The notes beneath the pieces are model-generated. The model was not told where the DNA came from. It saw nothing but the letters and a program-made list of their open reading frames with translations, and ran no database searches. DNA of 64,000 bases from Citrobacter amalonaticus (GTDB taxonomy: Bacteria; Pseudomonadota; Gammaproteobacteria; Enterobacterales; Enterobacteriaceae). The stretch covers positions 4,030,001 to 4,094,000 of the forward strand of contig NZ_CP014015.2 in assembly GCF_001559075.2 (NCBI RefSeq), given 5' to 3'. The position numbers and the translations under genes were made by a program. Below, one piece after another: positions 1-6,558 of this stretch (position 1 is its first letter; every line of letters begins with the position of its first letter).

Positions 1-1975
1 TCCACCATTGATAGGTCATGTACACCGCCCCGTGGTTGATGCGCCCGGAGACATCCGCCCGACTGATCACTTTTCCCCGACGTGAACTGACCCACACCAG
101 GTCGCGATGGCGAATTCCTGCTTTTTGCGCATCCTGCGTGCTGATCTGCACATAGCCAGGCTCATCGGCAAGCGCCTGCAGGGCGGCACAGTTGCCGGTC
201 ATGGAACGACAGGAGTAGTGACCGACTTCGCGTACCGTACACAGAATCAGCGGATAGGCCTCGTCAGGCACTTCCGCAGGTGCGCGCCACGGTGCGGCAA
301 ACAGCTTGCCTTTACCGTCTGGCGTGTCGAAGCGGCTGTTTTCATACAGATAGGGCGTACCGGGATGGTCGAGGTCGGGGCAGGGCCACTGGATATGCCC
401 CATGTCGCCCATCTTTTCCCAGGTGACGCCGTAGAACAGCGGACACAGTTCACGCATCTCATCCCAGATCTGTTGATTGTTTTCATAGTGCATGGGATAG
501 CCCATTTCACTGGCGAGCAGGCTGATAATTTCCCAGTCTCGCTTCACGTCGCCAGTGGGGTCGATGGCCTTTTCGAAACGCTGGAAGCCGCGATCGGCGC
601 AGGTGAATACGCCGCCGTGCTCACCCCAGGAGGTGGCAGGTAAAATGACGTCCGCCATCTCGGCGGTTTTGGTCATAAAGATATCCTGCACCACGACAAA
701 ATCCAGCGCCGCGAAACCGTCACGCACCAGCCTCAGATCGGCTTCCGTTTGCAGCGGGTCTTCTCCCATGATGTAGTAGGCTTTGATTTTACCTTCCAGC
801 GCCAGATGCGGGACTTCGGTAATGCGCGTGCCGACCTTGTCATCCATCCGGCTGGCATCAATGCCCCAGGCTCTGGCGAACTTCTCTCTGACGGCCGCAT
901 CGGTGACGTCCTGATATCCCGGAAAGAGATTCGGTAATACGCCCATATCGCAGGCACCCTGGACGTTGTTTTGCCCGCGAACCGGGCCGACTCCGACGTG
1001 TGGACGGCCCAGGTTACCGGTCAGCAGGGCAAGGCTCGATAATCCGCGCACCACGTCCACGGCCTGACCGAACTGCGTCACGCCCATTCCCCACATCACT
1101 GTCGCGGAAGGGGCGGCGGCAAAGGTTCGCATCGCCTGACGAACCTGCAACGCCGGAACGCCAGTCAAATGCTCGACCGCTTCCGGCGCATAGTCTTTTA
1201 CCGTCTGCCAGTAGGCATCCAGCCCCTGCGTGTGCTTGTTCACGTACTCCTTGTCGTAAAGCTGTTCGTCAATGAGGACGTAACCAAAGGCGTTCACCAG
1301 CGCCATGTTGCAACCGTTATTCAGTTGCAAATGCTGGTCAGCAATGCGAGCGGTTTCAATACGACGGGGATCGCAGACGATTATCTTCGCGCCATTCTGC
1401 CGCGCCTTGATCACCCGGCGCGCCACAATCGGGTGAGAATCTGCGCAGTTGTAACCGAAGATCAGCAGGCATTTTGAGTTTTCGATGTCGCTGATGGAAT
1501 TACTCATTGCGCCATTGCCCAGCGTTTCCTGGAGGCCAGCGACCGAAGGCCCGTGGCACACGCGGGCGCAGCAGTCCACGTTGTTGGTGTTGAGAACCGC
1601 GCGGGCGAATTTCTGCATCACATAGTTGGTTTCGTTGCCAGTACCACGAGAGGAACCGGTTGTCATAATGGCGCGGGGACCCGCGCTGTCGCGAATTTCC
1701 AGTAACCGTCGGGCGGTATAGCGAATCGCTTCTTCCCAGCTGACCGGGGTAAATTTGCCGCCTTTCTGGTAGCGGATCAATGGGCGGGTGAGGCGGGGAG
1801 TCAGAAGGCGGGTATCGTTAAGGAAATCCCAACCATAGTACCCTTTCAGACAAAGTTGGTTCTGGTTAGTAACACCCTCAGCCGCTTCAGCACGGATGAT
1901 TTTGTTATTTTCAACAACAAGCTTGAGCTTGCACCCGGCCCCACAGTAGGGACAGACACTGGTGATTTTTTTCAT
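1..1975 (-). CDS. Formate dehydrogenase H-like molybdopterin oxidoreductase, Cys form (3' end outside window)
   Basis: The open frame runs from an ATG at 1975 to the window edge, 658 codons without a stop. It aligns along its length with E. coli FdhF (715 residues), so about 57 C-terminal residues are missing. The N-terminus has the 4Fe-4S ligands C8, C11, C15 (VCPYCGAGC) and the later LCLKGYYGW Cys. The molybdenum-binding segment reads NVDCCARVCHGPSVAG. Codon 140, the position of selenocysteine (TGA) in FdhF, is TGC here (bases 1556-1558), so this is a selenium-independent homologue. Known for the family: oxidation of formate to CO2 with a bis-MGD cofactor, in E. coli within formate hydrogenlyase. 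Whether this paralogue joins that complex is not visible; no hydrogenase genes are in the window. The sRNA gene at 2176-2269 lies upstream on the same strand. Confidence 0.9.
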   Translation of the reverse strand, partial: MKKITSVCPYCGAGCKLKLVVENNKIIRAEAAEGVTNQNQLCLKGYYGWDFLNDTRLLTPRLTRPLIRYQKGGKFTPVSWEEAIRYTARRLLEIRDSAGPRAIMTTGSSRGTGNETNYVMQKFARAVLNTNNVDCCARVCHGPSVAGLQETLGNGAMSNSISDIENSKCLLIFGYNCADSHPIVARRVIKARQNGAKIIVCDPRRIETARIADQHLQLNNGCNMALVNAFGYVLIDEQLYDKEYVNKHTQGLDAYWQTVKDYAPEAVEHLTGVPALQVRQAMRTFAAAPSATVMWGMGVTQFGQAVDVVRGLSSLALLTGNLGRPHVGVGPVRGQNNVQGACDMGVLPNLFPGYQDVTDAAVREKFARAWGIDASRMDDKVGTRITEVPHLALEGKIKAYYIMGEDPLQTEADLRLVRDGFAALDFVVVQDIFMTKTAEMADVILPATSWGEHGGVFTCADRGFQRFEKAIDPTGDVKRDWEIISLLASEMGYPMHYENNQQIWDEMRELCPLFYGVTWEKMGDMGHIQWPCPDLDHPGTPYLYENSRFDTPDGKGKLFAAPWRAPAEVPDEAYPLILCTVREVGHYSCRSMTGNCAALQALADEPGYVQISTQDAQKAGIRHRDLVWVSSRRGKVISRADVSGRINHGAVYMTYQWW

Positions 1976-2175
1976 CAATAACAGACCTGTTAAAAGCTGA
2001 AATAGCGCGAATTGTGACGAAGCCTGAGCGGAGCCGCTGAAGCTTCGGGTTGTCGTCATGACGCAGGGGATAAGCACAATACGTGCCAGAGTGGCAAAGC
2101 CAGCGCTGACGCGGAACGAGGCACAAGCAGCAGGAAAAATGACAGCGGATTCGACATAAATGACGAACGGACGTC

Positions 2176-2269
2176 AAAAAAAAGCCCGCACAGAGGCGGG
2201 CAAGAAATACTGGAAGCAATGTGAGCAATGTCGTACTGAATACCTGAGTTATTTACTCAACTATTCAGT
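2176..2269 (-). ncRNA. ryhB2: RyhB-2 (RfrB/IsrE) iron-responsive small RNA
   Basis: Read on the minus strand, this segment contains the RyhB core: GACATTGCTCAC followed directly by ATTGCTTCCAGTATT, the stretch that pairs with iron-enzyme mRNAs. It ends in an intrinsic terminator: a GCCCGC/GCGGGC stem (2184-2201) followed by eight U (2183-2176). A promoter (TTGCAA, 17 bp, TATCTT) predicts a start near 2269, giving about 94 nt, like RyhB. A Fur box overlaps the -10. From memory, Salmonella carries its second RyhB copy (IsrE/RfrB) next to yeaQ, the same location as here. Expected role: Hfq-dependent repression of non-essential iron-using proteins when iron is scarce. The exact 5' end is inferred. 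Confidence 0.92.
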
Positions 2270-2276
2270 AATGAGA

Positions 2277-2305
2277 AAGATAATCTTTATCATCTAAACT
2301 TGCAA
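2277..2305 (-). promoter_or_regulatory. Sigma-70 promoter of the RyhB-2 gene
   Basis: Minus-strand -35 TTGCAA (2300-2305), 17-bp spacer, -10 TATCTT (2277-2282). The predicted start is about 8 nt downstream, near 2269. Confidence 0.7.
2278..2292. promoter_or_regulatory. Fur box over the RyhB-2 promoter
   Basis: AGATAATCTTTATCA matches the 7-1-7 Fur consensus TGATAATCATTATCA at 13 of 15 positions. It overlaps the -10 and spacer of the sRNA promoter, the arrangement expected for repression by Fur-iron. Confidence 0.7.
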
Positions 2306-2339
2306 CCCCATCTTTTGTGGGAGAAATCAGAAAGCTAAA

Positions 2340-2361
2340 TTAAGTGATGTTCATCACAAAT
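2340..2361 (+). promoter_or_regulatory. CRP-like site upstream of yeaQ
   Basis: The core AGTGA-N6-TCACA is centred near 2350.5. A possible -10 TATCCT lies at 2383-2388, placing the site about 42-44 bp before the start, as in class II CRP promoters. No promoter has been mapped here; this is pattern matching only. Confidence 0.4.
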
Positions 2362-2437
2362 TTCAATTTCCTGACAGTGTGCTATCCTTTTTAACGGCGA
2401 ATAAACCGCTAACGCAAAATCGATAAGCGAGGAAAAA

Positions 2438-2686
2438 ATGGGCATTATTTCATGGATTATTTTTGGTCTGATTGCAGGTATTCTGGCGAAGTGGATTATG
2501 CCTGGTAAGGATGGTGGTGGATTCTTTATGACGATCATCCTGGGGATCGTCGGTGCCGTAGTGGGGGGCTGGATCAGTACCCTGCTTGGTTTTGGGAAAG
2601 TCGATGGCTTTAATTTCGGCAGCTTTGTAGTGGCGGTTATTGGTGCTATCGTCGTACTGTTTATCTACAGAAAAATCAAAAGCTAA
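2438..2686 (+). CDS. yeaQ: YeaQ, GlsB/YmgE-family small membrane protein
   Basis: 82 residues, almost identical to E. coli YeaQ. The chain is nearly all membrane: a first helix from residue 3 (ISWIIFGLIAGILAKWI), a glycine-rich second segment (ILGIVGAVVGGWIS) and a third near the C-terminus (VVAVIGAIVVLFIY), ending in the basic tail RKIKS. GxxxG-type spacings suggest oligomer packing. The family was named from a transglycosylase-associated gene, but no catalytic function is established; members are general-stress proteins. The start follows GAGGAAAAA. A CRP-like site precedes it and a hairpin follows. Confidence 0.95.
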   Translation: MGIISWIIFGLIAGILAKWIMPGKDGGGFFMTIILGIVGAVVGGWISTLLGFGKVDGFNFGSFVVAVIGAIVVLFIYRKIKS

Positions 2687-2702
2687 GCCGCATTAATTGA
2701 CT

Positions 2703-2732
2703 GACAAAAGGCGACCTGAGGGTGGCCTTTGT
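2703..2732. terminator. Hairpin between yeaQ and yoaJ
   Basis: GACAAAAGGC pairs with GGCCTTTGTC around a short loop. It lies between the converging ends of yeaQ and yoaJ and could serve both strands. No long T-run follows. Confidence 0.5.
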
Positions 2733-2748
2733 CATTTCAGGCCTGGCG

Positions 2749-2823
2749 TTACCACCAGCCCAGTTCGGTACCCAGCACCACGACTATCGCGACGACAATC
2801 ATAATCAGCGTCGTTTTTTTCAT
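2749..2823 (-). CDS. yoaJ: YoaJ, 24-residue membrane peptide
   Basis: The 25-codon frame translates to MKKTTLIMIVVAIVVVLGTE followed by LGWW and a stop, matching E. coli YoaJ in length and sequence. It has a basic N-terminus (KK), one hydrophobic helix (residues 6-17) and a tryptophan pair at the end. It starts 3 bp after the stop of yoaK, so the two are probably translated from one message. Small membrane peptides of this type usually modulate larger membrane proteins; no partner is known to me. Confidence 0.9.
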   Translation of the reverse strand: MKKTTLIMIVVAIVVVLGTELGWW

Positions 2824-2826
2824 GAT

Positions 2827-2925
2827 TTACGCCCCCGGTGCGGCATAGCCACCGATAAAAAACCAGGCCAAAAAAACCACGGCCGTAATGAAAATGACGA
2901 CGGGAAACAGTATGCCCAGTCTCAT
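2827..2925 (-). CDS. yoaK: YoaK, 32-residue membrane peptide
   Basis: The 33-codon frame begins MRLGILFPVVIFITAVVFLA and ends GGYAAPGA, matching E. coli YoaK. It has one transmembrane helix with a short Gly/Ala/Pro tail. It is the first gene of a two-gene unit with yoaJ. The function is unknown; E. coli YoaK is a verified expressed small inner-membrane protein. Confidence 0.9.
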   Translation of the reverse strand: MRLGILFPVVIFITAVVFLAWFFIGGYAAPGA

Positions 2926-3113
2926 GCGATCACCTGTCTGAATTATGCAAAGAGCTGCAAGGATAACAGGGGTTAATGGGTGACAAAAGGGGTTTTATCC
3001 TCACGCTTTTCGCTTATTCTGCGAGTCGCTAGGGCGTGACAAGTACGCTTTCGACAGGCTATCATTTCTCAGAATTATCTTAACCAGAGTCGCAAGAGCG
3101 CAACGAGAGAAGT

Positions 3114-3425
3114 ATGTTACAGCTAAAACCGGGCACCCTGGCGCTGATTATTGGTGCGAAAACATCTGCCGGACGCGGCAATATCGGCAAAACGGTGGAA
3201 TTGTTTCATCTCTGCCAGCCGGGTGAGGTGTTTATTAATCCCGTTAATGGATTTACCACGATGCTGCCGAAAGAGACGTCGCGTGCGCTCTGGCTGGTGA
3301 CGGGGGAGGTGGTGTCGGCAAACGGGCAGCGGGGTTTTGCCTGGGTCAGAGCGGAACACTTGATGCCCCTGCTGCCGGATATTCAGCCTGAATCAACAGT
3401 TACCCACGAATCACAACTCGCGTAG
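3114..3425 (+). CDS. Small uncharacterised soluble protein
   Basis: 103 residues from an ATG behind CGAGAGAAGT, an acceptable ribosome site. I do not recognise the family. The protein lacks a signal peptide and membrane segments. The first 85 residues alternate short hydrophobic strands and Gly/Asn turns (GTLALIIGA, GNIGKTVELFHL, ALWLVTGEVV, RGFAWVRAEHLMPL), suggesting a small beta-barrel such as an SH3-like fold; that is a guess. The last 15 residues look disordered. The stop overlaps the 3' end of convergent yeaO by 15 bp. Codon use resembles the neighbours, which supports a real gene. Confidence 0.7.
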   Translation: MLQLKPGTLALIIGAKTSAGRGNIGKTVELFHLCQPGEVFINPVNGFTTMLPKETSRALWLVTGEVVSANGQRGFAWVRAEHLMPLLPDIQPESTVTHESQLA

Positions 3426-3758
3426 CCAGTCTGCCAGCACAAGGGCGTGATTCTGTTCGCTGTTTTTGGCGGCGTACAGCAGCGTCAGTGTCTGCTGGCG
3501 GGCAATCTGCGCCAGTCGTTCGCCTTCCTTTTTCTGCGTGGCAAGTTCCGCGCGGTATTGCTCAGTAAAATGCTGAAAATCGATCGTTTCCGCGTGAAAG
3601 GCTTTGCGCAGTTCTGTTGAAGGGGTGAGCTCCTTGACCCACTCATTGAGCACGAGATCTGCTTTTTTGATCCCGCGTGGCCACAGCCGATCAACCAGCA
3701 CCCGGTAGCCATCGCTGTCTTCTGCCGGGTCGTAGACGCGTTTACACTGAATATTCAT
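3411..3758 (-). CDS. yeaO: YeaO, DUF488 family protein
   Basis: 115 residues. The start MNIQCKRVYDP was chosen at 3758 because it matches E. coli YeaO exactly in position and length; a longer in-frame extension would run through the upstream gene. Family hallmarks are present: RVYDPAEDSDGYRVLVDRLWPRG near the N-terminus, ELRKAFH near residue 50 and LTLLYAAKNSEQNHALVLADWL at the end. The DUF488 function is unknown. The first codons overlap the 3' end of the DUF523 gene by 17 bp, so the pair is likely translationally coupled, with YeaO second. Confidence 0.93.
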   Translation of the reverse strand: MNIQCKRVYDPAEDSDGYRVLVDRLWPRGIKKADLVLNEWVKELTPSTELRKAFHAETIDFQHFTEQYRAELATQKKEGERLAQIARQQTLTLLYAAKNSEQNHALVLADWLREL

Positions 3759-4251
3759 GCTTGTCACTCTCCTCAATCCAGGCGCAAAACTCATCGAGCT
3801 GTTGGTCGGAAAAAACCGTGATTCCGTGCTGGCGCAACAGCGCGGCGGCAACCCCCATCCCGGGATGACGCTGTCCGCTGAAGCTGCCGTCGTAGATAAA
3901 CTGACTGCCGCAGGTTGGGCTGCCGTCGGTGAGTAGCGCAATGTCACAGCCGGCCTCCTGTGCTGTGCGCAACGCCAGCCAGGCGGCAAGCTGATAATGC
4001 CCGGTGACATCATGACCGCTCTTTTCCACAATGGACGCCTGGCCCTGCATGACGTCGCTGCCATCGGCCCGAACAATCTCAGCCGGTGGGCGTGGGGTCG
4101 GTAATCCTGCGGCTAATTCCGGGCAGTGAACCACCAGGCGCTGTTCTGCCTGCAAACGCGCCAGCAGCGCGGTGGGCTGGGCTTTCTCGCTGCCGTTATA
4201 ACGCACCTGCAGCCCCATCAGGCAAGCGCTCACCAAAACCTTACTTTTCAT
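3742..4251 (-). CDS. DUF523/TudS-type iron-sulfur protein, possible thiouracil desulfurase
   Basis: 169 residues of the DUF523 family. Three conserved cysteines lie where TudS proteins bind a [4Fe-4S] cluster: C10 (VSACLMG), C43 (VVHCPE) and C114 (SPTCGS). The segments RYNGSEK and GQRHPGMGVAAALLRQHG are also typical. Characterised TudS enzymes remove sulfur from 2-thiouracil; assigning that substrate here is inference. The protein has no fused DUF1722 domain, unlike E. coli YbgA. The gene leads a two-gene unit with yeaO, overlapping it by 17 bp, which suggests a shared role. Confidence 0.85.
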   Translation of the reverse strand: MKSKVLVSACLMGLQVRYNGSEKAQPTALLARLQAEQRLVVHCPELAAGLPTPRPPAEIVRADGSDVMQGQASIVEKSGHDVTGHYQLAAWLALRTAQEAGCDIALLTDGSPTCGSQFIYDGSFSGQRHPGMGVAAALLRQHGITVFSDQQLDEFCAWIEESDKHEYSV

Positions 4252-4405
4252 CGCATTTGCCTCGTCCGGCAGAAAAACTGCTCCCGATCACTATATCACT
4301 TCGCACGCGTTCATCCCTAAATTAAGGGATTGTGATGGCAGTAAAAGATCGGTAGGCTGAGGTTCCTTATGTTGTCCCCAATTGTTCTGACGTAAGGAAT
4401 TCTCC

Positions 4406-5113
4406 ATGGAAATATCCCCTGTAAAAGATACGCTGCGGATTGCGCTGGTGGGTGATTACAACGCTGGCATCACAGCGCATCAGGCGATTCCTCTGGCTAT
4501 CGACGACGCTGCAGCGGTTCTGGAACTGCTGGCGGATTACGACTGGCTGTCCAGCACTGAAATCACCAGCGCAGAAGATCTGGTGGGCTATGACGCCATC
4601 TGGGTGGTGCCTGGCAGTCCCTATAAAAATACCGAAGGCGCGCTGACGGCCATCCGTTATGCCCGCGAAAACAGCGTTCCTTTCCTGGGAACCTGCGGCG
4701 GTTTTCAACATGCCATCCTTGAGTATGCGCGTAATGTGCTGGGCTGGTCAGATGCCGCCCATGCGGAAACTGACACGACGGGCCGGATGGTTATTGCGCC
4801 ACTCGCCTGTTCGCTGGTGGAAAAAACCGACGATGTTGAACTGCGGCCCAATACGCTGATTGCTAAAGCCTATGGTCAGCCGGTGATTTCGGAGGGTTAT
4901 CAGTGTAACTACGGCATTGCACAGGCGTTTGCGGCTGAACTGGACAGCGGTGATCTGCGGGTGACCGGCTGGGATGATAACGGGGATATTCGGGCGGTGG
5001 AATTGGTTACGCATCCGTTCTTTGTCGCCACGCTTTTCCAGCCCGAACGCGGCGCTCTTGCGGGGAAACCGGTTCCCCTGGCGCAGGCGTTGCTGCGCGC
5101 TGCGCGAGGCTAA
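4406..5113 (+). CDS. CTP-synthase-like glutamine amidotransferase domain protein
   Basis: 235 residues. It starts after TAAGGAATTCTCC and has the class I glutaminase nucleophile elbow FLGTCGGFQH with Cys97, plus an oxyanion-type loop (WVVPGSPYKN, 66-75). The expected histidine is H203 in VTHPFFVATLFQPER. In CTP synthase this motif is His-Pro-Glu; here Glu is replaced by Phe, and a glutamate follows at E214. There is no synthetase domain, so the protein is stand-alone. Related proteins are annotated as CTP synthase C-terminal-related proteins of unknown role. It converges on nimT, with a hairpin and a 143-bp repeat between them. Confidence 0.8.
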   Translation: MEISPVKDTLRIALVGDYNAGITAHQAIPLAIDDAAAVLELLADYDWLSSTEITSAEDLVGYDAIWVVPGSPYKNTEGALTAIRYARENSVPFLGTCGGFQHAILEYARNVLGWSDAAHAETDTTGRMVIAPLACSLVEKTDDVELRPNTLIAKAYGQPVISEGYQCNYGIAQAFAAELDSGDLRVTGWDDNGDIRAVELVTHPFFVATLFQPERGALAGKPVPLAQALLRAARG

Positions 5114-5118
5114 TCAGC

Positions 5119-5141
5119 AGGGCAGACATCTCGTCTGCCCT
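5119..5141 (+). terminator. Hairpin after the amidotransferase gene
   Basis: AGGGCAGAC pairs perfectly with GTCTGCCCT across a 5-nt loop, a few bases after the stop codon. No T-run follows directly; the repeat element starts at once and adds further hairpins. Confidence 0.45.
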
Positions 5142-5283
5142 CAGACTGCTGACAAAGAAGGAAAAAACGTGGTTTTTCCTTCTTTGTGGCTATCAGCCGA
5201 AAATCAATCAATTGATTTTCCTTGTTTTTAATTAGGTGATCTTCGCTTGTCCAGTGTTGTGATGAGGTTTGTCATCACTCTCA
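5141..5283 (+). repeat. 143-bp hairpin-rich repeat, copy A
   Basis: This segment matches the reverse complement of 62521-62663 with about 17 mismatches by hand alignment (near 88% identity) and no gaps. It contains a long hairpin (5152-5187; arms ACAAAGAAGG... and ...CCTTCTTTGT) and a second one (GAAAATCAA/TTGATTTTC), then a less conserved stretch and a conserved end GAGGTTTGTCATCACTCTCA. It fills the gap between two convergent genes; its last three bases coincide with the nimT stop codon. It is not an ERIC or REP sequence. Confidence 0.9.
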
Positions 5284-6462
5284 GGCGGTAATCTCTTTAT
5301 TACGCCCCGCGTAGAGGCCAAATATCGCCATCACTATCGCCAGAGCCGCAACGGCCAGCAGCGGGATCTGCCAGTTTCCCTGGGCGTCATGGATCCTGCC
5401 CATCAGCGGCGGCCCGCAAGCAGCTAAGAGATAACCGACGGATTGCGCCATGCCGGAAAGCGCCGCCGCCTGATGTGCAGAACTGGCGCGCAGGCCGATA
5501 AAGGTCAGCCCCAGAATCATCGTTGCACCGGAGCCGAATCCAAACAGCAGCGTCCATAGCACCGCCTGATCCGGCATAAACCAGAAGCCAGCGGCACCCA
5601 CTGCGCACATCAACGACACCAGCGCGGCGATACAGCGCTGATCGTGAAAACGGTGCAGCACCAGCGGAATGAGTAAACCGGGTGAGGCGGTCGCTAACTG
5701 GAGTAAACCATGCAGCGAACCGGCCTGTGCCTCGCTATAGCCGTGGCTGATTAAGATTGCTGGCAGCCAGCCGATAATGACGTAATAGATCAGCGAGTTA
5801 ATTCCAAGAAATAATGTCACCTGCCAGGCCAGCGGTGAACGCCAGATGCCGCGAGCATGCAGGGTGCGCGAGGTGGTTACGTTCGCGTGGGCGGCGTTAC
5901 GCCACTGCGGCAGCCAGATCAGCAACGCCAGTAGCGGGAACACCATCAACAGCAGCAGCGCACCGCGCCAGCCAAACCCGCTCAGCGCCAGGGGAACCAC
6001 CAGCGCGGAGCCCAGCGCGGCGGCGGCACCCATCGTCAGGGAATAAGCACCGGTCAGTCTGGCGACGTGTTGAGAAAAATCGCGTTTGATAAGCCCTGGC
6101 AGCAGCACGTTGCCGAGGGCGATACCGCAGCCGATGATGGCCGTGCCGAGAAACAGCAAAGCGGCATCGGGCAGCGAACGCACGGCAACCCCGGCGCAAA
6201 TCAGCAGCATTGCTGCGAAGAGGCTGCGTTCCATGCCAATACGGCGGGCAATGCCGGCGGCAAGCGGAGAAACCAGCGCAAACGCCAGCAGTGGCAGAGT
6301 GGTTAATAACCCCGTCTGGGCGGTCGTGAGACCATAGTCCGTGCGAATCGCCTCCAGCAAAGGGGCGGCACCGGTAAACGTCACGCGCAGCGTGGTGGCA
6401 ATCATCAGGATACCGGCAATCAGCAGGGCACCGTGGTTGCCGCGTGGTGGTGAAGAAGTCAT
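5281..6462 (-). CDS. nimT: NimT (YeaN), MFS transporter of the CynX/NimT family
   Basis: 393 residues, the same length as E. coli YeaN. About twelve hydrophobic segments are visible, with the MFS loop 2-3 signature LAAGIARRIGMERS near residue 70. The E. coli protein is linked to 2-nitroimidazole export and resistance, under NimR. The start MTSSPPRGNHGALLIAG is 96 bp from the divergent nimR start. The gene converges on the amidotransferase gene. The MFS assignment is certain; the substrate is by family only. Confidence 0.92.
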   Translation of the reverse strand: MTSSPPRGNHGALLIAGILMIATTLRVTFTGAAPLLEAIRTDYGLTTAQTGLLTTLPLLAFALVSPLAAGIARRIGMERSLFAAMLLICAGVAVRSLPDAALLFLGTAIIGCGIALGNVLLPGLIKRDFSQHVARLTGAYSLTMGAAAALGSALVVPLALSGFGWRGALLLLMVFPLLALLIWLPQWRNAAHANVTTSRTLHARGIWRSPLAWQVTLFLGINSLIYYVIIGWLPAILISHGYSEAQAGSLHGLLQLATASPGLLIPLVLHRFHDQRCIAALVSLMCAVGAAGFWFMPDQAVLWTLLFGFGSGATMILGLTFIGLRASSAHQAAALSGMAQSVGYLLAACGPPLMGRIHDAQGNWQIPLLAVAALAIVMAIFGLYAGRNKEITA

Positions 6463-6558
6463 TGTTCTCTCATATCAACAGGTGAGGCCGTACCTTACCG
6501 CGTTTAACTGTGTTGCGAATCAAGCTAAAATGACAGTTTATCGCTAAATTCGGACAAA

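Noticed and set aside
1550..1564. In-frame TGA for selenocysteine in the fdh gene
   Set aside because: I read codon 140 on the minus strand base by base; it is TGC, and no other in-frame stop occurs to the window edge.
1911..2228. 105-codon minus-strand frame over the fdh start and the sRNA region
   Set aside because: The translation is Cys/Arg/Leu-rich without a family and overlaps the fdh start in another frame and the RyhB-2 gene.
2722..2976. 84-codon plus-strand frame antisense to yoaJ and yoaK
   Set aside because: The minus strand encodes two peptides matching E. coli; the plus frame has no resemblance to known proteins.
5141..5283. ERIC or REP identity for the 143-bp repeat
   Set aside because: It lacks the ERIC core GGGGATTCAC and the REP core GCCGGATGGCG; it is a different sequence.
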